Assembly: GCA_036250195.1 (NCBI GenBank)
Contig: JAVHZZ010000005.1
Coordinates: 179,349,448 to 179,413,447 of the forward strand
Origin: Mixophyes australis
Lineage: Eukaryota; Chordata; Amphibia; Anura; Limnodynastidae
DNA: 64,000 bases
Direction of reading: 5' to 3'
Part shown: piece by piece, positions 35,349 through 47,180 of the stretch
How positions within the stretch are numbered: the stretch's first letter is position 1
Layout: the number at the start of each line of letters is the position of its first letter
The notes under the pieces: model-generated
What the model saw: the letters and a program-made list of their open reading frames with translations, nothing else
Database searches by the model: none
Told to the model about the DNA's origin: nothing
Translations under genes and position numbers: made by a program

Positions 35349-35567
35349 ATGGAGGTCAGCGGCGGTGCATTGAGGACCCCCGAAGATGCCGAAAAAAGGT
35401 TGAACCCTGCTGGACACCACCTCTATCGGGCTCATGCCCGCACTGCTATTCACCCTTGGTTAAATATAGGTTTTCCTTCCTTTCCCTTCCACTGGGCAAT
35501 AGCCCAAGGCACAATCCAGGCAGTAGGCCTATCTGCAGCTAGCGAGGCCTCAGTAGGAAAATCCTAG
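35349..35567 (+). CDS. Short open frame, unknown (doubtful)
   Basis: The first ATG downstream of the TATA-like box opens 72 codons. The upstream frame is also open, without a stop, back to about 35058. The predicted protein is of mixed composition with no signal peptide, membrane segment or known motif. It could be a chance frame in CpG-rich transcribed sequence, or the start of a transposon gag. Confidence 0.2.
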   Translation: MEVSGGALRTPEDAEKRLNPAGHHLYRAHARTAIHPWLNIGFPSFPFHWAIAQGTIQAVGLSAASEASVGKS

Positions 35568-35714
35568 GCGCCAGGTACGGGGCACAAGTCCCCAGAGTTA
35601 TAAGAGGGCCCTAGGTGATATAGAGTAAGAGGGCACTAGTCCTAACAGGCCATAGTTTTTATAGGGAGAAGCCCTAAAGTAGTGGGCATCAGGACCAGGT
35701 AATTGAGTTGGGCA

Positions 35715-35845
35715 TTTAGTGCTGTTAGGAGGGACAGTAGGTCCCTGTTATTAGGAGGGATAGTAGGTCCCTGTTAGTAGGAGGGACAGTAGGTCCATGT
35801 TGTTAGGTGAGACATTAGGTCCCTGTTAGTAGGGCGCTAGGCCCT
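35715..35845. repeat. 31-bp minisatellite, about four units
   Basis: The unit is GTTAGTAGGAGGGACAGTAG followed by GTCCCT, with single-base variants. Related words (AGGGCACTAGTCC, AGGGACTCTTGGTCC) continue more loosely from 35620 to 35930. Confidence 0.8.
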
Positions 35846-36490
35846 TGGTAGAGAAGAGGGCCTTAGGTACTCTTAGTGTAGGAAGGCATTCAGTCCTCGA
35901 TGTAGAGGGACTCTTGGTCCCTTGATAGTAGATAGTCACTAATAGTAAGTTAAGAGCGGCATAGAAGGCAACTTTATCCGGTCCAGAAGTGCACCTAAAA
36001 TCCTGAACCCCAAAGAGGCAAGCTTAAGAGCCGGGGGTTCAGGCCACGGGCGGAGGCCTGTGGAGCGGCTGACTTCCAGCAGATCCGGGTAGCCGAACAT
36101 GGGCTAGCAGTAACAGGTTTTCATAGCTGTCCCTCAGGATCAGGTGAGTACCTGAGGTGCTGGGAAGGGGATTGTAGTTTGTGTGACTTTTATCTCCCTT
36201 AGGCCACCGTTACACTAGGAGTTGAAACGCAATAGGGAGAATATTGGAAGAACATCGTTTATCACATAAACTCTGAGATTCAGAGAGAAGTTGGTCACGT
36301 TAGCATTTGTGCAGTTTTATCCCGGGTGTGAACTACTTGTTAACTGTAGACGCTATTTAACTTTTTTCATCTGGTACAAATCCTGTATATCACGAACTTT
36401 GAGGCTGTTATAAATAATTTTGTTTTAATAATGTGAGTTTGTTAATAAAAGATAAAAGCTTTTTATTTTAAAATAGTATCACGCTATGTG

Positions 36491-37153
36491 TTATTTCTTT
36501 TTCCCTTTCAATGGAATGAAAATGGAGTGATTGCTACACATCTTTCTGGTGATATTTGATGACCATCAATACGGCGGCTGTAATTTGGAAGACATTTGCC
36601 AGAATTTAAAAGAATCACCTTACCATTAGGTCGTGTCTTGAGATTATCGAGATTACATTGTGTATTCAGAATTTATTACTTTCAACATTTGTAAGCAGTA
36701 CTACATGTGGTCAGGATTGGAAAGAACCTCAAGTGACACAATAGTCTTTGTTGGACTTTTTTGTGTTTTGAAGTGATTTATATTTCCTGTTGTGGAAAAA
36801 GAGAAGCGTATTATTCTAGCAATTTTTGGGTGTATTGCTTTAGGTTGAAAACGGAGTGCATCTCTTTTTAGAGCACCTGTTGCATCTGTTTCCTTTTATT
36901 TGTAGTGGTAAATGACAATGTCAATCTCTTTTCTCACTGATGTGAATGTGATTAGTAGCCCTTTGGTGCTCATGTCCAACTGCAGCATCCCCAGGGGCTT
37001 CACATGTATTGTACAGTGGTATCCTTTTACTAAAATATATGTTACAACTGATATCATATCTTGCCACCCTCAGCGTTCATGGAGAGTATAAGTGCTAGTG
37101 TAACAGGAACTTACACTACCTGTTTTGTGTAGGTACATATAGTGCTTAAGCAC
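36491..37153. other. Non-coding DNA
   Basis: Nothing was recognised. Confidence 0.4.
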
Positions 37154-37156
37154 TAG

Positions 37157-37487
37157 GGGCCTGATTCATTAAGGATCTTAAATGAAGAGGTATCTTATTT
37201 CAATCTCCTGGACAAAACCATGTTACAATGCAAAGGGTGCAAACCAGATTTCTGTTTTGCACATAAGTTAAATACTGACTGTTTTTTCATGTAGCACACC
37301 AATCAACTTTAAATTTCAGTGTACAAATAAGCTATCAAGTATTTGTGTGCTACATGAAAAGACAGTCAGTATTTAACTTATGTGCAAAACAGAAATCTAG
37401 TTAGCACCCCTTGCATTGTAACATGGTTTTGTCCAGGAGACTGAAATAAGATACCTCTTCATTTAAGTTCCTTAATGAATCAGGCCC
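37157..37487. mobile_element. Fold-back MITE, copy B (Harbinger-like termini)
   Basis: Same family as 27937-28269. The termini are GGGCCTGATTCATTAAGG and its complement, and a 3-bp TAG lies exactly on both sides (37154-37156 and 37488-37490). Arms of about 160 bp match each other at the large majority of positions. Short duplications of three bases are typical of PIF/Harbinger elements. It carries no coding sequence. Confidence 0.85.
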
Positions 37488-37490
37488 TAG

Positions 37491-39900
37491 ATTCCATAGG
37501 GCTGAAATACACAGGCTCTGCAACCACATGAGCCACTAGCCTAAGAGAGCCCCTTACATATCTTTGATTTATGATGTCTAGCTTTCCCAACCCCACCTGG
37601 AACAATGTGGAGCAAGCTAATTCTTCCACCACCCTTTTATGTGGCAGTGAGGTTAAGCGGAAGGGGATAAGTAGCGCAGCGTTTCATGACGCAGCAGTCA
37701 CAGCATTGAGATTACACTGCATTATGCTATGAGAGGAAAATATATTTTTTGGGAAAACCAGTGGCACTGTATTGCTACTTAGTTAAATGAGACATATAAT
37801 TCATTTGTATAAAATAAAAAAAGAAAATGTAGACTGTATACTGAAGGATGGAAATTTAATATGTTTGTCCTTTAATAATACAAAACCGTGTGTCATTCAT
37901 CTGCCTTTCCGTTCATAAACATCATAACACTAAAGTATCATCCCCTTCTTGCAAATAAATATGTATCTTTAGGCATTTTTGTACATGCGTACATCTTAAA
38001 CCTTCAATGAAGTAATGGCACTCTTATCAGTGTAATAACAAATTGTTATATTCTGATGATTACTACTTTCTGTAGTCAGTGCATTAAAGTAACTCTGCCT
38101 TAAGCTTGAGCTGAAATTGTGTTTGAGAATATACTGCCAAACATACTCAACAGCACAGTACGCATTACAAATAAATGTAGTGCTTGAGAGTATATTCATT
38201 TTGTTGGTTTACATATTACTTTATATAATAATTTGCTTTATATTATGTCTTTATTCACTGCATAGGACATAAATTATTAAAAATATTCATGTTTACATAT
38301 TTCCTACAGGAGCCTGGAATTAATTGAAAGTTGGTAATAGCGCAGCAAGAGAATTATCCCTAAATGTAATTTATGTTTTTGAATATTTTACGATGAGATG
38401 ATCTGTATCACTCATACAAATGTTCACATAAATTAAAAGTACAATACTGTAAAACCAATTCTGATGATTTAAACTGATAATATATTATATAAATTACTCT
38501 GATTTAAATTAAAATAGTCATAACATTTTAGCAGAACATTTTATAGCAATCAACATTTGCTAATAGAGATTGTTTTGTGGTTATACTTATTATTATTGTG
38601 TTTATGCTTGTTATTTTTGATATTATAGTATTTTATTTGTTTTATCTGCTATTATACAACTCCACCTCAACTCCCCATTCTAGACGCCTGTACTTACCTG
38701 TACTGAGCCGCTGTTCTGCTGCACATGACAACATAGAGAGGAGAGCTGTCATCAGGAAGCCTCACCCAGTCCATTCAGTTGCCACTTATACTGTACTGTA
38801 CACTAAGATACTTCCTATTTAAAAGGCTAGTAACAGCTCATTGCTCCAATACTGACAACCTTCTCCTCTCTCTCCTGTCAGGCATGGATAGATTAGTAGT
38901 TGGGTACAGTGTGTACAGTATTGAAACAAGAGGTATGATGCATTCCATGAAGTGATAATGAGACTGCTTGCTACTAAATAAATACATGAAACAAGTTAGG
39001 CTTTCTAGTTTTAATCCCGATAAAATTGTTCATCAATTGATAAAAGTCTTAATGACATACAGTAATGAGCATTTCACTTACTTTCTTCCAATGTTCCTTA
39101 CACTACATTGCAGTGTCATAGTGGAACATGAAGGGCCCATCAGTAAAACCAAAGTAGGGACACAAGTAATAGCATATGTCATTGCTAAGGGATGGCTTGC
39201 TGCTGAAGGGGACTGTCAGGTTAAAGGCCCAAATACAATATTAAGGGTGGGACCCACATACAAATATTGAATTAATAAATATGAATGTACATGATTTTAC
39301 CTGTACATTCGGTCAGTCAGTCAGTTTGAGGTAATTAGGTTAGGCTCAGATATTCTTTTCAGGAAACTCATTTAACATATGCAGATCACAGCCATGCATC
39401 CCCTCTGATCATTCATGTCTTTTCCTAATTAGAGTAGACTGTGTGATTAAAGCATTGTAAAAACAAAGTAGCGTAGTGGGTGAGAACCTTTTATGTGAAT
39501 GACAATTATAAAGGATACCTATGCATGTATATAAGAAATAGTAAGTTCAAAGAACATGCTGTCATATTCAATATTTCATATTTTGGGAAATCAGTGTGCC
39601 ACTCTGTACTTAGGGGCAAAAACAGCACAAGGGTTGTGAAGTATAGATAACAACTATACAGAAAAACCACAGTAGTCACATATCTTTCAGAATGATATTT
39701 GGTATTGTTGTAACTACATCATATTTTTTCGAAAGGGGGACTTATGTTTCTGGGATAAGTCCAAGAAAAGCTATGGAAATCTTTTGGACTATATTTGGAC
39801 AAATAATAATTGATACCCAGGGACCATTTCCACCCCCACATTAACATATACACTGCTCATTTGAATGCCCTCCCCTAGTTAAACCTGCTTAAATACCCTG
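37491..39900. other. Non-coding, A/T-rich DNA
   Basis: No convincing exon or bounded repeat was found. The open stretch at 38968-39270 has no recognisable motif. Confidence 0.45.
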
Positions 39901-39904
39901 TGTG

Positions 39905-40190
39905 GCCTTATCTGTGAGGAGTTTGTTCTCCCGTGTTTGCGTGGGTTTCCTCCGGGTGCTCCGGTTTCCTCCCACACTCCAAAAACACACTGGTAGGTTA
40001 ATTGGCTGCTAACAAATTGACTCTAGTCTGTCTGTCTCTGTCTGTCTCCATCTGTATGTGTGTGTGTGTGTGTCAGGGAATTTAGACTGCAAGCCTCAAT
40101 GGGGCAGGGACTGACGTGAGTGAGTTCTCTGTACAGCGCTGCGGAATTAGTGGCGCTATATAAATAAATGATGATGATGATGGTAGAGAG
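39905..40190 (+). repeat. LINE 3'-tail fragment (L2/CR1-type), plus strand
   Basis: Well-preserved order: GGGTTTCCTCCGGGTGCTCC, CCTCCCACACTCCAAAAACA, TGGTAGGTTAATTGGC, a TGTCTG/GTGT run, AATTTAGACTGCAAGC, GGGGCAGGGACTGACG, TACAGCGCTGCGGAATTAGT, the tatataaataaa core and a GATGATGATGATGG tail. The reverse complement of the second half recurs at 60632-60770. This is the best-preserved copy of the tail in the window. Confidence 0.75.
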
Positions 40191-41250
40191 CAGATTGTCA
40201 GCTCTTGGGTCTCAATGTAATTGAAGGATTGTCCACTTAATTCCGACTTGTCCCAGGCATACATGTTATGATATGTTCTTTTTTTTATTATATCCACATG
40301 TACCTTTGTATATTAAATCTAAAATTTAATAAGTTTTGTCCTTGATACTCTAACAAATCCATTAGCATTTTATGAAGAATATTGCTTACCCATATTAATC
40401 CTTTGAATGCTGGTGTGTGAATTATTAAGCCATTTGACTAACAAGTCTAGTGTGTGAAGGCATGTACATTTGGGTAACAGAGTTTTGAGGTGTTAACCCT
40501 TTGATTGCTGGTGTGTGCATTTCTAACCTGTGTGCAATAATGAGCATATTTGTGCCAGTGTGTGACAGTATATTGGGGTTCTTTTTCCCTTATGCAACAG
40601 ATGGTAGCAGATTCAGTGGTGGAAGTATCGGCAGTGCACTGCCCTAGGTTCCCACCCTCCACCCTAGAGGAGAGGGGCCCACACTGCACCGCTCCCTGCC
40701 TGTTTCCCTTTAACTCTGACTTTGTTTAATAACATTACGGCACATAAATTATCTTTTTAATGATGCAGCTAGCAGCTCCGATATTAAATGCAGACAATTG
40801 TGTGCATTATAAAATAATTTATCAAACACCATTCCGGATTGCCCATCCAATCTAATATTTAAATTTTTACCCTAGCCGTTTGTCTGGTTGGCCTACATGG
40901 TAATTGCAGCTTTTTTGGTGTTATGGTGTTGTTTTGTAGGAGGGGGCAGGTAGATGTTGGGTAGCTAAACTGTTTCAAGGGGATGTCAATCTGGGGGAGG
41001 TATTTACATAAGATACAGAAGTGTAAAACTACTAAGGAAGCCCATGTTCTCTGTAAAGAAACCAAGAAGTGATAAACAGTAAATGCTTTTAAGCCTTTGG
41101 TTACTGTGCTGCAAACTGTGCATTACCCTTGCTATCCATAAATGAAACCAACACTCAAAAAAATAAATTCTTTCAAAGGGTGGATGTTGTTTTAATCATA
41201 AAAGCAGAGTGGAATTTTATACATAGTGACAGAATTCATGAAGAGTGATG
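40191..41250. other. Non-coding DNA
   Basis: A fragment at 40613 (CAGTGGTGGAAGTATCGG) resembles a hAT terminus but no partner end was found. Part of this interval may be the 3' UTR of the exon at 41251-41343. Confidence 0.4.
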
Positions 41251-41343
41251 TTACTTGCTGGTGGATCTATACCATCGCCTGGCATGAATGAAGCCATCTG
41301 GTACTTCAGACTTTGCAATAGCATCAATTACCACCCAACGTAG
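41251..41343 (-). CDS. Candidate 3'-terminal coding exon of a host gene (unidentified)
   Basis: On the minus strand a TATGTAG acceptor-like site (AG at 41345-41344) is followed at once by 30 open codons and a TAA at 41253-41251. The peptide includes WVVIDAIAKSEVPDGF and ends ARRWYRSTSK. Its balanced composition, with Trp, Asp, Pro and Arg-Arg-Trp, stands out from the A/T-rich surroundings and looks like a real protein C-terminus. I could not assign the family. Only a weak pyrimidine tract precedes the acceptor and no poly(A) signal is obvious close downstream. If real, it would belong to a gene whose upstream exons lie at higher coordinates, possibly beyond the window. The evidence is inference from reading frame and composition. 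Confidence 0.45.
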   Translation of the reverse strand, partial: LRWVVIDAIAKSEVPDGFIHARRWYRSTSK

Positions 41344-41345
41344 CT

Positions 41346-42231
41346 ACATAAAATAACAGTTTTAGAATGATTCAAACAGAAAAGTTTCTTGCCTACAAAT
41401 ACCAAAGCAGGGTAAATAAGACATGCTACATGTTTTAGAGGCGAGAGGGCAGAGGACAAAGAGGACAGAGGAAAGAGAAGAAATTATGAAGTGTGTTGTG
41501 CGCAGTGTGTGCACATAACAATTTATTTTACATAATGCTGTAAAAAACGTATTTTCACAGTTTTTTTTGTTTAAAGAAAAATTGTAAATTTATTTGTAAA
41601 TTTACACTCTCCCTATGTCCAACATTACATCCTTTTATTATGAGCAAACACCATATGAAATAATCCTGTGAGTGGTTTTCTTGACATCCGTCTCAAAGAC
41701 TCTTGGCAATTACAGGCAATTTAATAAACACAAGGGAATTGACAAATAAAATAAATGGCTTTTGCTGAGATCAGATGCTCACCTTGAATGGGGGGGGGGG
41801 AGGGGGCTATGAAGCAGCTTACACTTGGATAACTGAATAGAGCTTAGTGTGAACTTCGGTACTGAATGTTTAGTCCAATGATTTTTTCATTCAATTAAGA
41901 TAATAGAAACAGTCTAATTAATAACCAAATCCAATCACAAGTAAAAATAGAGTTATAAGCGCTACAGGAAGGGTTTCTGGGGGTGGGGGTGTAGAGGGTG
42001 TGAATGGGGGGAGACAGCTGAATAAGTATAATTGATTTATATAAGGAATACTTTTGGGGTGAATGCATGCTGTTCCTTACTATCATGTAAGACATTAAAA
42101 TTAGTTTTATTTATATTTATAAAACTGAAGCATACCGAGGAGCAGATCCTTTGAGTGCTAACATAGTTTAGGGTGTTTCTTGTTTTCCACTTTTAATGGG
42201 GAAGGGGGTTTGTTCATAGTTTTTATAATAA

Positions 42232-42234
<3 letters not shown>
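41346..42234. other. Non-coding DNA, possibly intronic
   Basis: It includes a G-rich run at about 41790-41806. No other exon was recognised. Confidence 0.4.

Positions 42235-42278
<44 letters not shown>
42235..42278. repeat. (AT)n microsatellite
   Basis: About 21 AT units abutting the left edge of the Tc1 element. This fits insertion of a TA-targeting element in an AT run. Confidence 0.9.
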
Positions 42279-42281
<3 letters not shown>

Positions 42282-43792
42282 CTTCAGTGCTTTTAGACCT
42301 TTTTGTCAGATGTTGCTATGATATACTAAAGTAAGATTACAAGTATTTCATAAGTGTCAAAGGCTTTTATTGACAATTACATTAAGTTTATGCAAAGAGT
42401 CAATATTTGCAGTGCTGACCCTTCTTTTTGAAGACCTTTGCAATTTGCCCTGGCATGCTGTCAATCAACTTCTGGGCACATACTGACTGATGACCGCCCA
42501 TTCTTGCCTAGTCAATGCTTGGAGTTTGTCAGAATTTATGGGTTTTGTTTGTCCATCCGCCTCTTTAGGATTGACAACAAGTTCTCAATAGGATTAAGGT
42601 CTGGGGAGTTTCCTGGCCATGTACCAAAAATGTCAATGTTTTGAACCCCAAGTCACTTAGTTATCACTTTTGCCTTATGGCAAGGTGCTCCATCATGCTG
42701 GAAAAGGCTTTGTTTGTCACCAAACCGTTCTTGGATGGTTGGGAGAAGTTGCCCTTGAAGGATGTTTTAGTACCATTCGTTATTCATGGCTGTGTTCTTA
42801 GTCAAAATTGTGAGTGAGCCCACTCCCTTGGCTGAGAAGCAACACCACACATGAATGGTCTCAGGATGCTTTACTGTTGGCATGACACAGGACTGATGGT
42901 AGCGCTCACCTTACCCTCTCCGGACAAGCGTTTTTCCAGATGCTCCAAACAACCTGAAAGGGGATTCATCAGAGAATATGACTTTACCCCAGTCCTCAGC
43001 AGTCCAAATCCCTGTGCCATTTGCAGAATATCAGTCTGTCCCTGATGATTTTCTTGGAGAGAAGTGGCTTCGTTGCTGGCTTTCTTGACACCAGGCCATC
43101 CTCCAAAAGTCTTTGCCTCACTGTGCGTGCAGATGCACTCACACCTGCCTCCTGTCATTCCTGAGCAAGCTCTCCACTGGTGGTGCCCCAATCCCACAGC
43201 TGAATCAACTTTAGGAGACGGTCCTGGCACTTGCTGGACGTTCTTGGTAGCCATGAAGCATTCTTCATAACTATTGAACCTCTCTCCTTGAAGTTTTTGA
43301 TGATCCGATAAATTTTTGGTTTAGGTGCAATCTTACTAGCAGCAATATCCTTGCATGTGAAGCCCTTTTTGTGCAAAGCAATGATGACTGCACATGTTTC
43401 CTTGCAGGTAACCATGGTTAGCAGAGGAAGAACATTGATTTCAAGTACCTCCCTCCTTTTAAAGCTTCCAGTCTGTTATTCTAACTCAATCAGCATGACA
43501 GAGAGATCTCCAGCCTTGTCCTCGTCAACACTCTAACCTGTGTTAAGAAGAGAATCGCTAACATGATGTCAGCTGATCCTTTTGTTGCAGTGCTGAAATG
43601 CAGTGGAAATGTTGTTTTTGGGATAAAGTTCATTGTCATGGCAAATAGGGATTTTGAAATTAATTGCAATTCATCTGATCACTCTTCATGAAATTCTGGA
43701 GTATATGCAAATTTCCATCATAAAAACTGAGGCAGCAGACTTTGTGAAAAATAACATTTGTGTCATTTTCAAAACTTATGGCAATTACTGTA
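42279..43792 (-). mobile_element. Degenerate Tc1/mariner transposon
   Basis: About 1.5 kb with a transposase remnant on the minus strand. The right end is TACAGTAATTGCCATAAG (minus strand, from 43792), a diverged version of a terminus common in vertebrate Tc1 elements. The left end lies in the AT run near 42279, so its exact limit and any TA duplication cannot be fixed. The coding region is scattered over several frames. Confidence 0.75.
42430..43415 (-). pseudogene. Tc1-like transposase remnant
   Basis: Cut-and-paste transposase of the DDE type, dead. From the N-terminus (43415) the first about 85 codons give the DNA-binding helix-turn-helix region (ALHKKGFTCKDIAASK, then IYRIIKNFKERGS). 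The catalytic domain follows in other frames: the first Asp in VIFSDESPF near 42975, the second in QHDGAPCHKA near 42690, and the Glu in SPDLNPIENLL near 42600. A stop follows ITK in the region between the second Asp and the Glu. At least two frameshifts separate the parts. Confidence 0.8.
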
Positions 43793-44519
43793 TATTTCTT
43801 ATACTTGAAATATGTATGAAACAAAAACAAATATACTATGCGTTTTTTTTTTATGTGCGTGTGAGTGTTTGCGCGTGTGTGTGTGTGTGAGGGGGGTGGG
43901 GGGCAAAGCACATTTTTGTACCTGGACCCATAACTCGCTAGTTCCGCCTCAGGGCAGTTCATAGGTGTGTACAGGTGTGAGAGCTGTTTGGGTGCGATTC
44001 AGCAAATTTGTAACCTGTGTAATAGGTGAGTGAAAGATTGAGCTCTGGAATCGTGTGTAACCCCATACAGTAAACAACTCATGTCATGACAGGGACGTTA
44101 AAAACCAGTGGATGGAGTGTGACCAACCTACACAGTGCAGGAGTAGCGCTTTATAATTGCGAGAGTGTTAGTGCACATATTACAGACAGCTATATAAAGT
44201 ATTTAACCAACATGATTTATTTTCTCCACTGATTTATATAGACTGGATATAGAATTACTGTGGACATGTGTTTCCACCACAGTAATTTTATACCTACTGT
44301 ACATCAGTAAAGAAAATTAAATCTAGTTAAAATGTCATTGTCATGATTTCCTTTCACTCACATATGCCATAACTGCCACTGTCATGGCATGCTGAGACAT
44401 ATAGTTGCACTGCAGCTGATGATATATATATATTTGATATAGAGTTACAATATAATAATGGAGGAAACAGGACTATATGCCAGAAGACGTAGGGGAAGGA
44501 ATTTAATGGGCCTGTTCAC
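43793..44519. other. Non-coding DNA with a GT/G-rich run
   Basis: A GT run merges into a G-rich run at about 43856-43902. Nothing else was recognised. Confidence 0.4.
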
Positions 44520-44852
44520 AAGTGTAATGTATGGGTCCACCCTCATATGAGTGGGCCTCATGTTCAAGGCAACAATGTGGACAATGGTGTGGAAACATAC
44601 GTGACAAGGGAAAGTAGGGAGGGCATATTTGACATGCCTTTTCCACTCTCCCCTTTTCACATATGCTCTTACATCATTCTCCCTTGGTCACCCAAGTTAC
44701 CCTTCGACTCCAGGTTCCTACTGTACCTGCTATGGTGTCTGATGGAGAAGAGCCTTGGTCTTCACAGTTACTACCACCTTTGCTACTCCATGTGAAAAGG
44801 AAAATTAATAACCGTCTCCAATTCAATCATATACTCCCCATTACATTCAGTG

Positions 44853-44878
44853 GTAGTCAGCATATCGATGCTGACTAC
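44853..44878. repeat. 26-bp palindrome
   Basis: GTAGTCAGCAT and its exact complement surround the 4-base centre ATCG. It lies in a GC-richer patch (44520-45060). Confidence 0.75.
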
Positions 44879-45002
44879 CCCAACAAGACTCACCCCGACG
44901 TGACTATCCTGAAGGAGCTGGTTCCTGACTCTGCCCGGTGACAACTCCTCTTCACCCCGAGAGCAGTCAGTGACGATGAAGCAGGAAGGCGGCTGCAGCT
45001 GA

Positions 45003-45010
45003 TGACGTCA
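45003..45010. promoter_or_regulatory. Perfect CRE octamer TGACGTCA
   Basis: This is the consensus cAMP-response element, in a CpG-containing patch. There is no TATA box or transcript evidence, so function is unknown and chance occurrence is possible. Confidence 0.3.
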
Positions 45011-45069
45011 TTGAGAATGCCGACGGCATTATCGCTGTTGTTAAGGGGGTGAGGTAAGTATGCACCCAT

Positions 45070-45300
45070 GTACAATGTATTTTAGAAAGGATTATACATT
45101 GATTGCCCACACTACATTACATTAATTGCCCCATATTACATTAATAGACCCCACCAACTCCCACATTGCATTAATAACCTCCGTATTACATTAATATCCA
45201 CCATTAGCCCATACATTACATCAATAGCCCTACAAAACAACCTTGATAGCCCCCACTACTTTCAATATTATCCCCCTTTCTACACCACAATACTATCCAC
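45070..45300. repeat. Short minisatellite with ACATTAATAGCCCC-type unit
   Basis: About eight loose units of 20-30 bp around TACATTAATA and CCCC/CCACC. This resembles the style of tandem expansions inside the hAT-like elements, so it may be the interior of an element whose ends were not found. Confidence 0.6.
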
Positions 45301-46009
45301 ACCCCTACATTAGCTAGTACTCCACCACCACCACTACACTGCAGAGCTTGTGCTAGTCAATTTTCACTGTCTACCTCCTGCACTGTTTGGGTGGGTTTGT
45401 CCCACATGGAGGGGGGTTTGTAGAGGCAATGAAAAGAGAAGTGTGAAACAAGAGGGGAGAAAAAAGGAGGAGATTTTAAAGGCAGGAAAATGATAGTGAA
45501 GGACAAGAGGGAAGGAAAGGAGTACAGGCAAACTGGAATAAAAAGAGGATGATTTACCATGGAGGAGGAGGAGCTTAGATCAGTCCCTGCCCTGACTGGG
45601 GTTGTGCACCTTGTGTATCAGCCTAGGTGTCCTACCCTAAACTGATAGACAGGGAATAGAGCCAGTATGTGTTTGTGGCTGATTCTATCTGCCCTGGGCG
45701 GCATCCCACTATAGCCAGACAGGACACAACAAGACCCTCGTCCTCCCTCTCTCAATGCCAGTACAATGGTGTTACCTGCAATTCAAGTATTTCAAAGTAC
45801 ATTATACAGGCTGTAGCTTGTTTAACTATGCAACCAATATGAGGTGGTTCATTTAGCAAGCCACAAGTGGTGGTGGTGATGGGGAGGGGGGGGAGGGGTC
45901 ACAGGTGACACTGGCCCTTCTTCTATATTTTATATCTGGGTTCATATGCGTTTCCTGGTTTTATTCCCATTCTCACTGTATGCTGCTTCTGGTACTACAT
46001 CCAATGTTG
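45301..46009. other. Non-coding DNA
   Basis: A purine-rich stretch lies at 45420-45560 and a GGTGGT/GGGG run at 45868-45898. Nothing else was recognised. Confidence 0.4.
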
Positions 46010-47180
46010 CATGATAATTTACTTTATGCTGCATTATAACCTCTCTACTCTGTTTGATAATTTACTGTTTAATCGCTTTCTTCAGTCTTTTTGCTTGCTC
46101 TCCACACTCTCCACATCTCTCCACTTTGTTGCTGATTTTACTCCACTGTCCCGATTGCCACTTTCTCCACTTAACTGCCCCCTTCCACTTTTCCCTCCCC
46201 TCTTCGGTACTGTGTCATGCGCCCTGTCACTCCCCCACGTAGCACTCCCATCCCTCTCTCTCACTTAGTCTCCTCTTTAATCCTTATTTACTCCCCCCTC
46301 CCCCTTGTTCCCATTCCACATACCATGCCTCCTTGCTCATGGCCTATACCCATATTCTCCCATTCACCTACTCTGCGTTTTAGACTCAGCAAATTCTTGC
46401 GTACCTGTAACCCTGACAATCTCATCCACATTCCCCCACTTTTCACTCTTCCCTTCTCCTGTGCCCTCAGGAACAACAGATCTGCAATAAACTGCCTGCT
46501 ATTCACTACCTCTTCATATTTAAATCTCTTAACCTTGCTATCACCAAAACCTGGCTCTTCTCCTCTGGCATCCCATGCTATATCCTATGGGGGCCTTTCC
46601 ATCATTCATACAATCAGGCCTGGCGATCGCCCTGGTGGCGGCGTAGTCATACTCCTATTCCCCACTTGCAACATCTATGTCATCTCTCCTGAGCCTTCCT
46701 TTAGATCACCTCCTTTGAGGTCCACACCATCCATCTCTATCCTATCTTCATGTGACTGTCATTTACCGCCCTCCTGGTCCTGCCATCCATTTCCTTGATA
46801 ACTTTGCAGCCTGGCTCCCACATTACCTCTCATCTGACCTACCCTCCATCACTCTGGGCAATTTTAATATCCCCATCTATAACCTCTCTGACCCAGGCTC
46901 CATCTTACTTCTTGCTGTCTCCTCATCTTAAACAATGGACCTCCTCCCCCACACATTGTCACGGCCATTTCCTTGACATTGCCTTCTCCTACCTTTTGCT
47001 CTCCTTCTGACGTCTCCATATCTGTCCTCCCTTTCTCTTCCCTTTCCTCCTTCCTCTCCTCATCGTTCACTCCCCTCATCTCACCTATACACACTCTCAC
47101 TCAGCGTTACCATGACACCTCGATACTACCATATTTTCCTCCTTCCTTGAAACTCTCCTCTCCCCCTTAACTACCACCTG

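Larger units (their letters stand above)
34800..36490 (+). promoter_or_regulatory. CpG-rich promoter-like block with short open frame and poly(A) signal
   Basis: This block is strikingly richer in CpG than its surroundings between about 34930 and 35430. Promoter-type signals lie in order: CCAAT at 34998-35002 and 35047-35051, a CRE-like TGACATCA at 35077-35084, and a TATA-like CTATTTAAGC at 35099-35108. A short open frame from ATG at 35349 to 35567 (72 codons, MEVSGGALRTPEDAEK) has no recognisable domain. A minisatellite follows, then splice-donor-like CAGGTGAGTA at about 36142 and AATAAA at 36444-36449. Promoter, short transcript body and poly(A) signal in one unit suggest either a long LTR-type terminal repeat or a host non-coding transcript. 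I cannot decide which. Confidence 0.45.

Noticed and set aside
38968..39270. 100-codon plus-strand open frame
   Set aside because: No motif or start context, and it lies in A/T-rich DNA with no neighbouring exon.
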